DNA of 64,000 nucleotides from Agromyces sp. H17E-10 (GCF_022919715.1 NZ_CP095042.1:1922001-1986000), one strand, 5' to 3'. Positions 10,050-18,822 are shown, numbered from the stretch's first letter. The notes: generated by a model not told the origin, from the letters alone. Numbers and translations are program-made.

Positions 10050-10961
10050 TCAGCGGGCCCGGTGGTCGACGAACTCCATGCGCGGGCCGCGGCGCGGCTT
10101 GCCGCGCGACCCCGAGTAGCCGAGCAGCCGGATCGCCCGGTACCGCTGACCCGCCCACGGCTCGAGCGCGACGAGCATCTCGTCGTCGGTCATGTCGCGG
10201 CCCTCGAGCGCATGCCCGACGAAGTTCGCGAGGTGATAGTCGCCGACCGACACGGCGTCGGCGTCGCCGAGTGCGCGCTGGGCGACCTCGGCGGCCGTCC
10301 ACGCCCCGACGCCGGTGAAGTGGGTCAACCGGGAGAAGGCGTCGGCGGGCGTCATGGCCGCGGCCTCGTCGATGCGTGCGGCGAACGGCGCGAGCGAGAC
10401 GATCGTGCGCGAGCGCTTCGGGTCGACGCCGGCGCGGTGCCACTCCCAGCTCGGGATGCGCCGCCAGCCGTCGGGGGCCGGCGCGACTCGCATGCGGAAC
10501 GGCGTCGGGCCCGGGGCATCCTCACCGAACCGCCACAGCAGCATGCGCCACGAGTCGTGCGCCTGCAGGGTGATGACCTTCTGCTCGAGCACCGCCGGCA
10601 CGAGCGCCTCGAAGACCCGGCCGCTGCGCGCGACCCGCATACCGGGATTGCGCCGGTGGGCGTCGGCGATGCGCGGCAGCCGCGGTTCGAACGCATCGGT
10701 CTCGTCGCGCGCGCCGAGCAGGTCGGGTGCGGATGCCACGGCCTCGGCCGCTCCGGGCCCCCACGCCTCGCAACGGAACTCATTCGCCCCGCGCTGCGAG
10801 AGCCGCATCGTCGCGGGCCCCGCGGGCATGCGCGTCGTGCGCCAGACCGAGCCATCGGCGGCGAGCCGGTAGGTCGGGTCGCCGGGGCCGCGGCGCAGCA
10901 CGCCGACGGTCTGCAGCAAATCGGTCGGATGCGGCGCGCGCCAGTCGAGCTCGGCGTCCAC
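10050..10961 (-). CDS. DNA-3-methyladenine glycosylase, AlkA-like HhH-GPD protein
   Basis: This 303-residue base-excision repair glycosylase removes alkylated bases. The C-terminal half contains the helix-hairpin-helix FTGVGAWTAAEVAQRALGD followed by SVGDYHLANF, where the aspartate before YHL matches the AlkA catalytic Asp. An upstream helix, EALVPAVLEQKVITLQA, matches the family's usual VLEQQVS-type segment. The first 100 residues resemble the N-terminal domain of actinobacterial AlkA relatives. GTG at 10961 is preferred because GAGGG lies 7 nt upstream; GTG at 10967 is too close to it. It converges on the kinase gene with a 5-nt gap and no visible terminator. Confidence 0.85.
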   Translation of the reverse strand: MDAELDWRAPHPTDLLQTVGVLRRGPGDPTYRLAADGSVWRTTRMPAGPATMRLSQRGANEFRCEAWGPGAAEAVASAPDLLGARDETDAFEPRLPRIADAHRRNPGMRVARSGRVFEALVPAVLEQKVITLQAHDSWRMLLWRFGEDAPGPTPFRMRVAPAPDGWRRIPSWEWHRAGVDPKRSRTIVSLAPFAARIDEAAAMTPADAFSRLTHFTGVGAWTAAEVAQRALGDADAVSVGDYHLANFVGHALEGRDMTDDEMLVALEPWAGQRYRAIRLLGYSGSRGKPRRGPRMEFVDHRAR

Positions 10962-11139
10962 GGTCACGCCCTCAAGTGTGCGCCACTCCGCCGACAGCCA
11001 CCTGACGGCGCAGACGTCCGGCCCGCGCAACCACGAACGCGCAAGACGGTCGCCGAACGCACCGATGCGGTGCCACGAGGCGTTCGATGGCGATTCGTTG
11101 CGCTCCAGATCGGATTCGTGCGAGGAAGTTGCGCAGATC

Positions 11140-12549
11140 ATGGGCGCGGGTGAAAATCGTTCCGTGCCAGCATCCGAAGACCCCACGCGCATGCACGCCG
11201 TCACCGGCGAGACCGAGTCGATCGTCGACCTCGTGCTCGACTACTCGCGCCGCCGCCTGCTCTCGACCGACACCCCGCTCGACAAGCCCGAGACCGAGTC
11301 CGAGCTCAAGCGCCTCGCCGGCCGCACGATCGACGAGCGCGGCATCGGTGCGAGCCGCGCGCTCTCGATCTTCGAGCACGTGCTCGCGCCCGCGTGCATC
11401 ACGATCGACCACCCGCAGTACCTCTCGTTCATCCCTGCGGCCCCGACGAAGGCCGCGATGGCGTTCGACCTCGTCGTCTCGGCATCGAGCCTCTACGGCG
11501 GCAGCTGGATGGAGGGTTCCGGCGCGGTGCACGCCGAGAACGAGGTGCTCACCTGGCTCGCGACCGAGTTCGGCCTGCCCGCCGGCGCGGGCGGCGTCTT
11601 CGTGCAGGGCGGCACGATCGGCAACCTCTCGGCACTCGTCGCAGCCCGCGAGCTCGCGCGCGAGAAGCGCACCGCGGCGGGCGAACCGATGCCGGCCCGC
11701 TGGAAGCTCGTCTGCTCGACGGAGGCGCACTCGTCGAACAAGTCGGCCGCGAAGGTCATGGACGTCGACGTCGTGCTGGTTCCAGCCGGCGACGACGGGA
11801 TGCTGCGCGGCGACGCCGTTCGCGCGGCCCTCGAGGAGCACGGCGGCGACGTCTTCGCGGTCATCGCGACGACCGGCTCGACGAACTTCGGCATCGTCGA
11901 CGACGTGGCGTCGATCGCCGCCCTCAAGGACGAGTTCGACTTCTGGCTGCACATCGACGGCGCCTACGGCCTGACCGGCATGCTCTCGCCCGTCGCGCGC
12001 GAGCGCTACCGCGGCGTCGAGCGCGCCGACTCGGTCATCGTCGACCCGCACAAGTGGCTGTTCGCCCCGTTCGACGCGTGCGCCCTCATCTACCGCGACC
12101 CCGAGATCGGCCGTCGGGCGCACACGCAGCACGCCGAGTACCTCGACACCCTCACCGGCAAGCCCGAGTGGAGCCCGTCGGACTACGCCGTGCAGCTCAC
12201 CCGGCGCCCGCGCGGCCTGCCGTTCTGGTTCTCGCTCGCGACCTACGGCGCCGCGGCCTACCGCGCGGCGATCACGAACTCGCTCGAGCTCGCGCAGCGC
12301 ATCGCCGACGAGATCCGCCGCCGCCCCGAGCTGCAGCTCGTGCGCGACCCGCAGCTCTCGATCGTGGTGTTCGAACGCGAGGGCTGGACGATGGACGACT
12401 ACGAGCGCTGGTCGGCGAAGCTGCTCGACGAGCAGCGCGCGTTCGTCACGCCGAGCTCGCACGCGGGCCGCCCGAACACGCGCTTCGCGATCATCAACCC
12501 GATGACGACGTTCGAGCAGCTCGTCGGCATCCTCGACTCGATGCGCTGA
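11140..12549 (+). CDS. PLP-dependent group II decarboxylase (aromatic-amino-acid/glutamate type)
   Basis: This 469-residue fold-type I PLP enzyme of the pyridoxal-dependent decarboxylase family produces an amine and CO2 from an amino acid. Visible motifs are FVQGGTIGNLSALVAARE (phosphate binding), STEAHSSNKSAAKVM (the His stacks on PLP), TGSTNFGIVDD, HIDGAYG (the Asp contacts the pyridine nitrogen) and VDPHKWLFAPFD, whose Lys forms the Schiff base. The substrate could be aromatic amino acids, 2,4-diaminobutyrate or others. ATG at 11140 has GAGGAAG 11 nt upstream. A GTG at 11164 and an ATG at 11191 are also possible starts, as the homologous region begins near residue 25. Confidence 0.87.
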   Translation: MGAGENRSVPASEDPTRMHAVTGETESIVDLVLDYSRRRLLSTDTPLDKPETESELKRLAGRTIDERGIGASRALSIFEHVLAPACITIDHPQYLSFIPAAPTKAAMAFDLVVSASSLYGGSWMEGSGAVHAENEVLTWLATEFGLPAGAGGVFVQGGTIGNLSALVAARELAREKRTAAGEPMPARWKLVCSTEAHSSNKSAAKVMDVDVVLVPAGDDGMLRGDAVRAALEEHGGDVFAVIATTGSTNFGIVDDVASIAALKDEFDFWLHIDGAYGLTGMLSPVARERYRGVERADSVIVDPHKWLFAPFDACALIYRDPEIGRRAHTQHAEYLDTLTGKPEWSPSDYAVQLTRRPRGLPFWFSLATYGAAAYRAAITNSLELAQRIADEIRRRPELQLVRDPQLSIVVFEREGWTMDDYERWSAKLLDEQRAFVTPSSHAGRPNTRFAIINPMTTFEQLVGILDSMR

Positions 12550-12631
12550 GGCCGCACCCCGGCGGTGAGTCGCCTCCCAGCCCGCAGATGCGAGACTGTG
12601 TGAGTTCGTGCAACAGACCAGGGGAATCAAC

Positions 12632-13204
12632 ATGACCGCCAACGAACTCGACCTCAGCGGCGACTGGGACATCGATCCCGCGCACAGCCGCATCGGCTTC
12701 TCGGCCAAGCACGCCATGGTGGCGAACGTCCGCGGGGCGTTCAACGACGTCGCCGGCCACCTGCACGTCGACTTCGACGACCCGGCGAAGTCGACCGCCG
12801 AGATCGTGCTCAAGACCGCCAGCATCGACACCCGCAACGCGCAGCGCGACGAGCACCTGCGCAGCGCGGACTTCTTCGACGTCGAGCAGTGGCCCGAGAT
12901 CACCTTCACGAGCGACCGCATCGAAGAGGTCGCCGACAACGCGCTCGTCGTGTCGGGTGAGCTGACGATCCGCGACGTCACGAAGCCGATCACCATCCCG
13001 ATCGAGTTCACCGGTGCGCACACCGACGCTGCCGGCGAACTGCGGGCCGGGTTCGAGGGCACTCGCCGCATCGACCGCCGCGAGTTCGGCCTCGAGTGGA
13101 ACGTGGCACTCGACACGGGCGGTTGGCTCGTGTCGGAGAAGATCACCCTCGAGTTCGAGATCTCCGCCGTCAAGCGCGCCGTCGACGCCGAAGCGGCCGC
13201 CTGA
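12632..13204 (+). CDS. YceI-family lipocalin-like protein
   Basis: This 190-residue protein has the YceI fold, a beta-barrel that binds polyisoprenoid-type lipids. Family signatures are WDIDPAHSRIGFSAKHAMVANVRGAF near the start, ASIDTRNAQRDEHLRSADFFDVEQWPEITF, GELTIRDVTKPITIP and RRIDRREFGLEWN. No signal peptide is visible, so the protein is probably cytoplasmic, as in many actinobacterial members. The ATG has AGGGGAA about 5 nt upstream. The 82-bp gap before it suggests its own promoter. Confidence 0.92.
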   Translation: MTANELDLSGDWDIDPAHSRIGFSAKHAMVANVRGAFNDVAGHLHVDFDDPAKSTAEIVLKTASIDTRNAQRDEHLRSADFFDVEQWPEITFTSDRIEEVADNALVVSGELTIRDVTKPITIPIEFTGAHTDAAGELRAGFEGTRRIDRREFGLEWNVALDTGGWLVSEKITLEFEISAVKRAVDAEAAA

Positions 13205-13299
13205 CGCCTTCCGCTGAGCAGTCGCGTCACACGGCGCTCCTCACCCCCGGGCGGGCGTAGCGTGGAGGCATCCGCGAACCGACCGCCGGGAGGCGAACA

Positions 13300-14223
13300 A
13301 TGACGCGAGCCGATGCGCCCGGAGCCACCGTGGGCCGACCCGATGGGCCGGCGCCCGACCTCCATCTCGTGATCGAGCCGAGCGTGCTCTACGTGGGCAC
13401 GCCCGTCTACCTCGTCGTCACCGAGAACCCCGACGGCACCGCGAACCTCGCCCCTGCGTCGAGCCACTGGGCGCTCGGACGCATGCTCGTGCTCGGCCTC
13501 GAGACCGACGGCCAGTCGGCGCAGAACCTGCTCGAGCGCCCGCAACTGACGGTGAACTTTCCCGCGGCGGCGCAGTGGCGCAACGTCGAGCGGCTCTCGG
13601 CCGTCACCGGACGCGACCCGGTGCCCGACGCGAAGGCCGGCCAGTACCGCTTCGAGCCGCGCAAGTTCGAGCTCGCGGGCTTCAGCGCGCAGCCCTCCGA
13701 CCTGGTCGCGCCGCCGCGGGTGCGCGAGGCGCCGCTGCAGTTCGAGGGCGAGGTGCGTCGCATGACCCCGGGCGTCGACCCGGGCTACTTCATGGTCGAG
13801 GTCGCGGTCGTGCGCGTGCACGCGCTGCCCGAGCTCAACGTGCCCGGCACCCAGCACATCGACCCGCACGCGTGGCATCCGCTCATCTACAGCTTCCGCC
13901 ACTTCTTCGACCGCGGCGAACAGGTGGGCTGGACGCGCAAGTCGCCGACCGCGGGTGCGCTGCCCGATCTGTCCGAACCGACGTCGCCCGATCCGGATGC
14001 CTCGGAGCCGGCGCCGCCCACGGCGCCCGGCGTCGCCCGCACGCCCCTCCAGGAGCTCGAGCGCTGGGAGAGCTTCGGCGGCACCTGGGCGCTGCGCGAA
14101 CTGACCGACGACGGTGCGATCGTGAGCCTGTGCCGCTGCGACGGCGGTGAAGAGGTGTCCCGCATCGTGTCGTCCGATCCGGCGTTCATCTCGTGGGCGT
14201 CCGAGCAGGAGGCGCAGCCGTGA
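13300..14223 (+). CDS. Flavin reductase-like FMN-binding split-barrel protein
   Basis: This 307-residue protein's first 200 residues resemble flavin reductase-like split-barrel domains: LYVGTPVYLVVTENPDGTANLAPASSHWALGRMLVLGL and later FELAGFSAQPSDLVAPPRVREAPLQFEGEV. Such proteins bind FMN and reduce free flavin or act on small substrates. A proline-rich linker (about 225-250) precedes a short C-terminal part ending in a Cys-x-Cys (LCRCDGG). The ATG follows a GGGAGG site. Its stop overlaps the GTG of the nitronate monooxygenase-like gene, so the pair forms an operon in which this protein could supply reduced flavin (inference). Confidence 0.82.
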   Translation: MTRADAPGATVGRPDGPAPDLHLVIEPSVLYVGTPVYLVVTENPDGTANLAPASSHWALGRMLVLGLETDGQSAQNLLERPQLTVNFPAAAQWRNVERLSAVTGRDPVPDAKAGQYRFEPRKFELAGFSAQPSDLVAPPRVREAPLQFEGEVRRMTPGVDPGYFMVEVAVVRVHALPELNVPGTQHIDPHAWHPLIYSFRHFFDRGEQVGWTRKSPTAGALPDLSEPTSPDPDASEPAPPTAPGVARTPLQELERWESFGGTWALRELTDDGAIVSLCRCDGGEEVSRIVSSDPAFISWASEQEAQP

Positions 14224-15272
14224 ACGACGCGACCCCCCAGCTGTCGACGCCATGGTCCCGTTCGCTGGGCCTCACGACGCCGATCGTCAGCGCCCCGATG
14301 GGCGGCGTGGCCGGCGGACGGTTCGCCGACGCGGTCTCTCGGGCCGGCGCCCTCGGCACGATCGGCATGGGCAGCTCCGGTTCGGCGACGAAGCTCGCGG
14401 CGCAGCTCGCCGAGTTCGATGCGGCCGGTGGAGCCGACGCCCGTCCGTTCGGCATCGGCATGGTGCACTGGGGACTCGAGCGCGACCCCGCCATGCTCGA
14501 CGTCGCGCTCGAGGCGCGACCGACGCTCGTGTCGGTCGGTTTCGCGACCCGGTTCGACTGGGTCGCGCGCGTCCACGATGCGGGCGCACTCGCGGCGACG
14601 CAGGTCTACACGGCCGCCGAAGCGCTCGTCGCGGCCGACGCCGGGGTCGACGTGATCGTCGCCAGGGGCGCCGAGGGCGGCGGTCACGGCGACCCGCGCA
14701 TGGGCACGCTCGCCCTGCTCGACGCCGTGCTCGACGCGCTCGACGACCGGCGAGCAGGCGACGCAGCCGAACCCGCCGGCCGCACGACCGGTCGACCCGG
14801 CTCCCCTGCGGTGCTCGCCGCGGGGGGCATCGCCTCGGGGCGCAGCCTCGCCGCCGTGCTCGCGGCCGGCGCCGACGCCGCCTGGATCGGCACCGCGTTC
14901 ATCGCCAGTCCTGAGACCCTCACCCCCGAATCGGCGAGGCCCGTGATCTTCGCCGCCACGGGCGACGACACCGTCAACACGACCGCCGCCGACGCCGCCC
15001 TCGCGCTGCCGTGGCCCGAGCGATTCCCCGAGCGCGTCATCCGCAACGCCTTCGTCGACGAGTGGGAGCACCGAGTACCCGAGCTGCGCACCGGAGACGG
15101 TCTCGACGCGTTCAAGGCCGACTTCGCCCGGGCGAACGCCGCAGGTGAGCACGACGTCGTCCCCTTCGATGCCGGTCAGGGCGTGGGACTGCTCCGCTCC
15201 GCCCGACCGGTCGCCGACATCATCGACGAGCTCACCGCCGAGGCATCCCGCCTGCTCGCACGCCGGTTCTGA
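14220..15272 (+). CDS. Nitronate monooxygenase-like FMN TIM-barrel enzyme
   Basis: This 350-residue protein belongs to the 2-nitropropane dioxygenase/nitronate monooxygenase family, FMN enzymes that oxidise nitronates. It shows TPIVSAPMGGVAGGRFADAVSRAGALGTIGMG at the N-terminus, IVARGAEGGGHGDPRMGTLALL (the His corresponds to the family's catalytic position), PAVLAAGGIASGRSLAAVLAAGADAAWIGTAFI (phosphate-binding loops) and a C-terminal GQGVGLL. The GTG start at 14220 has AGGAGG 7 nt upstream and overlaps the preceding stop codon. Family members also include enoyl reductases, so the reaction is provisional. Confidence 0.88.
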   Translation: MNDATPQLSTPWSRSLGLTTPIVSAPMGGVAGGRFADAVSRAGALGTIGMGSSGSATKLAAQLAEFDAAGGADARPFGIGMVHWGLERDPAMLDVALEARPTLVSVGFATRFDWVARVHDAGALAATQVYTAAEALVAADAGVDVIVARGAEGGGHGDPRMGTLALLDAVLDALDDRRAGDAAEPAGRTTGRPGSPAVLAAGGIASGRSLAAVLAAGADAAWIGTAFIASPETLTPESARPVIFAATGDDTVNTTAADAALALPWPERFPERVIRNAFVDEWEHRVPELRTGDGLDAFKADFARANAAGEHDVVPFDAGQGVGLLRSARPVADIIDELTAEASRLLARRF

Positions 15273-15290
15273 GGCGCCGACGCGCCCGCG

Positions 15291-15797
15291 CTAGGCCGGT
15301 GGGGGCGCGTCGGTCGCGTCGGGCTTCCGGAACACCTGCCGCATGTGGTCGCTGTCGAGGAAGTCTGCGATGCCGATGAGGATGAGGCTGAACACGATCT
15401 GCTCGGTCACCATCCAGAACGGGAAGAGGCCGGGGATCGCCGCCATCACGAGCGTCACGACCGGGAAGATCTTGCTGAACAGGCGCAGCCGCGAGTACGC
15501 CCAGCGGTAGCCCTTCTGCGCCCGCCAGGCGAAGTAGAAGAGCGTGACGGTCATGCCGAGCACGACGAGGATGCGCATCCACACGGGGAACGCGAGCACG
15601 GTTCCGTTGAACAGCAGCACCGCCGCGACGACGAACGCCGCCCCGCCGATGAGCACCTCGACGGCGAGCAGCCAGGTGATCCACGTGAACGCGCGGCGGG
15701 TGCGGGGGTGCCCGACGAGCTCGTCGTCGACCTTCACGCCCGCGGCGCGGCCGCCGGCGATGCGGTCGAGCTTCAGCAGCATCGGCTCGAGATCCAT
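15291..15797 (-). CDS. Hypothetical four-helix membrane protein
   Basis: This 168-residue protein is not recognised as a named family. A soluble start of about 40 residues is followed by four hydrophobic segments: WLLAVEVLIGGAAFVVAAVLLF, ILVVLGMTVTLFYFAW, IFPVVTLVMAAIPGLFPFW and IVFSLILIGIADFLDS. A charged tail ends in Asp/Pro. ATG at 15797 is chosen because AAGGGGAG lies 6 nt upstream. It converges on the nitronate monooxygenase gene and is divergent from the YbaK gene, with a dispersed repeat in the gap. Confidence 0.75.
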   Translation of the reverse strand: MDLEPMLLKLDRIAGGRAAGVKVDDELVGHPRTRRAFTWITWLLAVEVLIGGAAFVVAAVLLFNGTVLAFPVWMRILVVLGMTVTLFYFAWRAQKGYRWAYSRLRLFSKIFPVVTLVMAAIPGLFPFWMVTEQIVFSLILIGIADFLDSDHMRQVFRKPDATDAPPPA

Positions 15798-15876
15798 GGT
15801 GCACTCCCCTTCGTTTCGAGCGTACGCGGATGCCTCGGGGCGAGGCATCGACCGGAAGTTCGAGTCCCGCATCGCG

Positions 15877-15919
15877 GGTTGAGGAGCGCCGACGCGAAGC
15901 GGCGACGCGTCTCGAAACC
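15877..15919 (+). repeat. Dispersed inverted-repeat element, copy 2
   Basis: This copy starts GGTTGAGGAGCG and ends with ACGCGTCTCGAAACC (15905-15919). The ends pair as GGTT/AACC and GAG/CTC with a small bulge, and CGCCG/CGGCG pair inside, so it can fold into a hairpin. It ends 14 bp before the TACGCT -10 box of the YbaK-like gene. Confidence 0.8.
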
Positions 15920-15945
15920 ACGCCGCCGGCGCGTACGCTGCCACC

Positions 15946-16485
15946 ATGCGCTTCGGAACCCTCGACTTCACGGCCGCCGTCGACTCGCCCGAGCTGCTCG
16001 CCGCGCCGACGGCCGCCGCCCTGGCCGCCGCGCCCGACGGCGACGTGCTCGTCGCCGCGATCGACGCGTCGCTCGCCGATACCGCGGCGTTCTGCGAGCA
16101 CTACGAGATCTCGCCGGCCGACGGTGCGAACTGCGTCGTCGTGCAGGCCCGCCGCGGCGAGCGCACCTGGTACGCGGCGTGCCTCGTGCGCGGCGCCGAC
16201 CGGCTCGACGTGAACGGCGCCGTGCGGCGGCACCTCGACGCGCGCAAGCTGTCGTTCGCGCCGATGGATCTCGCGGTCGAACTGACCGGCATGCAGGTCG
16301 GCGGCATCACGCCGGTGGGGCTGCCCGATGGCTGGCCGATCCTCGTCGACGAGTCGGTCGCCGCGCACGAGCGCCTCATCATCGGCAGCGGCAACCGCGA
16401 CGCGAAGCTGCTCGTGTCGGGCGCCTACCTCGCGAGGCTGCCCGGCGCCGAGGTGCTGCCGATCGCCATCCCCTCGGCCGGTTGA
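15946..16485 (+). CDS. YbaK/EbsC-family aminoacyl-tRNA deacylase-like protein
   Basis: This 179-residue protein has the YbaK/ProX editing-domain fold, which hydrolyses mischarged aminoacyl-tRNAs. Conserved features are CVVVQARRGERTWYAACLV, RRHLDARKLSFAPMDLAVELTGMQVGGITPVGLP and LIIGSGNRDAKLLVSG, with the Lys and the GxxxP segment of the family present. The gene appears leaderless: TACGCT at 15934-15939 lies 6 nt before the ATG and there is no ribosome binding site. Its TGA stop is provided by dispersed repeat copy 3. Confidence 0.9.
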   Translation: MRFGTLDFTAAVDSPELLAAPTAAALAAAPDGDVLVAAIDASLADTAAFCEHYEISPADGANCVVVQARRGERTWYAACLVRGADRLDVNGAVRRHLDARKLSFAPMDLAVELTGMQVGGITPVGLPDGWPILVDESVAAHERLIIGSGNRDAKLLVSGAYLARLPGAEVLPIAIPSAG

Positions 16486-16520
16486 GGAGCGAGCGACGAA
16501 GGAGCACGCGTCTCGAAACC
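16480..16520 (+). repeat. Dispersed inverted-repeat element, copy 3
   Basis: The copy starts GGTTGAGGAGCG and ends ACGCGTCTCGAAACC (16506-16520). The TGA in its left end is the stop codon of the YbaK-like gene. The right end lies 16 bp before the TAGCCT -10 box of the next gene, so it covers that promoter's -35 position. Confidence 0.8.
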
Positions 16521-16549
16521 GTCTCGACGGCACGGCTAGCCTGAACACG

Positions 16550-17188
16550 ATGACACGAACGCAGAGCGGCACGTTCAAGCGATTGCCGCGCGAAGACCGC
16601 CGCGACGAACTCCTCGACGCCGCGGTTGCGCTCGCGTTCGACGACGGCCTCGGCAAGATCACGGCTCGCCGTGTCGCCGCCCGGGTCGGAGTCGCGCAGG
16701 GCCTCGTCACGCACTACTTCGGCTCGATCGACGAGCTGCTCGCGGCGGCCTTCGAGCGGGCCGCCGAGGCCGAGCGCGACGAGCTCGATCCTCGCCCTTC
16801 GAGCGACCCGGTCGCCGACATGCGGCGGGTGCTCGGCTTCTACGTCTCGCATGACCGCGACCCGGCAGCGCTCTTGTGGCTCGACGCCTGGCGCGAGAGC
16901 GCCCATCGCCCCGCGGTGCGGCAGGCGGTCATCCGGCAGATGGAAGGCGACGTCGCCGACCTCGACGCGATCATCGAGGCGGGCATCGCGAGCGGTGCAT
17001 TCCCCGAGGCATCCGCGAAGTCGTCGATGCGCATCATCGCACTCGTCGACGGACTCGCCGCGAACGCCGCCGTGCGCGCCGGACTCGACGAGCCCACCCT
17101 CGACTACGCGAACGTGACCGACTTCGTGTTCAGCACCGCCGAGCGCGAGCTCGGTCTCCCGCCCGGCGCACTGCAGCCCGAGGACTGA
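16550..17188 (+). CDS. TetR/AcrR-family regulator
   Basis: This 212-residue repressor has the TetR helix-turn-helix at residues about 19-65: LLDAAVALAFDDGLGKITARRVAARVGVAQGLVTHYFGSIDELL. The C-terminal part resembles BetI-type ligand domains (RVLGFYVSHDRDPAALLWLDAWRESAHRP). The gene looks leaderless, with TAGCCT at 16537-16542 and the ATG 7 nt later. It lies directly upstream of an NCS1 permease and hydrolase pair whose promoter has two matching palindromes, so it probably represses that operon in response to the transported compound (inference). Confidence 0.9.
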   Translation: MTRTQSGTFKRLPREDRRDELLDAAVALAFDDGLGKITARRVAARVGVAQGLVTHYFGSIDELLAAAFERAAEAERDELDPRPSSDPVADMRRVLGFYVSHDRDPAALLWLDAWRESAHRPAVRQAVIRQMEGDVADLDAIIEAGIASGAFPEASAKSSMRIIALVDGLAANAAVRAGLDEPTLDYANVTDFVFSTAERELGLPPGALQPED

Positions 17189-17217
17189 CCGGGCTCGGCG
17201 CATCCGCTGCGCACTTA

Positions 17218-17277
17218 TTGACCAATTGGCCAACACGCGATACTCTCCCCGTGGCTTGAAATTGGCCGCAAGGCCAA
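17218..17277 (+). promoter_or_regulatory. Promoter with two TetR-type operators for the NCS1 permease operon
   Basis: TTGACC at 17218-17223 and TACTCT at 17241-17246, 17 bp apart, form a sigma-70-type promoter. Palindrome 1 (TTGACCAATTGGCCAA, 17218-17233) covers the -35 box. Palindrome 2 (TTGGCCGCAAGGCCAA, 17262-17277) has perfect six-base arms and lies downstream of the start of transcription. Their centres are 44 bp apart, about four helical turns. This arrangement fits repression by the adjacent TetR protein. Confidence 0.8.
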
Positions 17278-17298
17278 CAACGCGAGGAGGCGTTCGAG

Positions 17299-18822
17299 AT
17301 GGCGGAGACGACGGAGACCGTGGCAGTGGCCACCAGCGTTGAGACGGGCGAGTCCGCGCTCGAGGCCAACACCAGGGCCGGACGCGTCGAGCAGCACGGC
17401 ACCGACCACATTCCCGCCGCCGAGCGGCACGGCACGCCGCGGAACCTGTTCGCCGTCTGGGCGGGCTCGGGCGTCAGCTACCTGTACTTCGTGCTCGGCG
17501 GCATCCTGGTGCTGCTCGGGCTCGACGCGTGGCAGGCGCTCGCGGTCGTCGTCGCCGGCAACCTCTTCTTCATCGGCGTCGGGTTCCTCGCGGTCAGCGG
17601 TCCGCCCGCCGGGGTGCCGAGCGAGGTCATCACGCGCAGCTTCTACGGCGTGCGGGGCAACCGCGTCGTCAACGTTGTGCTCGGTTGGCTCATCGGCGTG
17701 CTCTACGAGGCGATCAACCTGTCCGTCGGCGCGCTCGTCGGCTTCACGCTCGTGCGCTGGTTCGCCCCCGACGCACCCGACGCGGTCATGGCCGCGATCG
17801 TGATCGGACTCGCGCTCCTCACCTTCACGATCAGCGTCTACGGGCACGCGACGATCGTCAGGATCAGCGGCTGGGTGATGTGGGCGCTCCTCGCAGGCAT
17901 CGCCGTGCTCGCCTGGTTCGTGCTCGCGAACGCCGACCTGTCGTACGTGCCCGACGGCGGCGTGCTCGAGGGCGCCGAGCTGTGGGCGGCGGCCGCGGCG
18001 GGCTTCACGATCATCGCCTCCGCGCCACTCTCGTGGCTCGTCGGCGCCGACTACTCGCGCTACCTGCCCGAGCGATCGAGCCCGGCGAAGGTCGCCTTCT
18101 GGACGGCGTTCGGCGGGTTCCTGCCCGCGGTGGTGATCGGTTCGCTCGGCGTGCTCGCCGGCACCGTGGTCGACATGTCCGTGCCCGAGGAGTCGATGGC
18201 CGAACTCGTGCCGGCCTGGTTCTACCCCGTTTTCCTGCTCGTCGTCGTGATCGGGTCGATCACGAACAACGCCCTCACCGCGTACAGCACGGGTCTCGCG
18301 CTCATGGCGTCGGGTATCAGGTGGAAGCGGTCGATCACGGTCGTGTTCGACGCCGTGATCGCGGTCGCGCTCACCCTCTACGCGCTCTTCGTCTCCGACT
18401 TCCTCGGCACCGTCAGCGGCCTGCTCGAGATCAGCATCGCCGTGCTCGCGCCCGCCCTCGGCGTCTACGCCGTCGACATCGTGCTGCGTCGCAACCGCTA
18501 CGACGGCGTCGCCCTGCAGGACGAGTCGCGCGGCGGACCGAACTGGCACCGCGCGGGCTGGAGTCCGGCCGGCTGCCTCGCGCTCGGCGTCGGCAGCGTC
18601 GTCACCGCCCTCTGCGTGAACACGACGTTCTACACCGGTCCGATCGCGGCCGCCCTCGGCGGTGCCGACGTCTCGCCCTTCGTCGGGGTGCTCGTCGGCG
18701 GCGGGCTCTACGCGCTGCTCGCGCCGCGCACGATGCGTCGGGCGAAGCTGGATGCCGCGACTCGCGCCGACCGCGAGGCATCCGGTTCCGCCGACGGCGA
18801 GCGAGTCGGTGCTCCCGCATGA
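17299..18822 (+). CDS. NCS1-family nucleobase/related permease
   Basis: This 507-residue transporter belongs to the purine-cytosine permease branch of the NCS1 family (cytosine, purine, allantoin, hydantoin or vitamin uptake). It has an N-terminal EQHGTDHIPAAERHGTPRNLFAVWAGSGVSY motif and about 12 hydrophobic helices. It also has PAGVPSEVITRSFYGVRGN in an early loop, APLSWLVGADYSRYLPERSSPAK and GSITNNALTAYSTGLALMASGI. The ATG has GAGGAGG 9 nt upstream. The stop overlaps the ATG of the hydrolase gene. The substrate is not known; the hydrolase partner and TetR control suggest a regulated catabolic intake. Confidence 0.92.
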   Translation: MAETTETVAVATSVETGESALEANTRAGRVEQHGTDHIPAAERHGTPRNLFAVWAGSGVSYLYFVLGGILVLLGLDAWQALAVVVAGNLFFIGVGFLAVSGPPAGVPSEVITRSFYGVRGNRVVNVVLGWLIGVLYEAINLSVGALVGFTLVRWFAPDAPDAVMAAIVIGLALLTFTISVYGHATIVRISGWVMWALLAGIAVLAWFVLANADLSYVPDGGVLEGAELWAAAAAGFTIIASAPLSWLVGADYSRYLPERSSPAKVAFWTAFGGFLPAVVIGSLGVLAGTVVDMSVPEESMAELVPAWFYPVFLLVVVIGSITNNALTAYSTGLALMASGIRWKRSITVVFDAVIAVALTLYALFVSDFLGTVSGLLEISIAVLAPALGVYAVDIVLRRNRYDGVALQDESRGGPNWHRAGWSPAGCLALGVGSVVTALCVNTTFYTGPIAAALGGADVSPFVGVLVGGGLYALLAPRTMRRAKLDAATRADREASGSADGERVGAPA

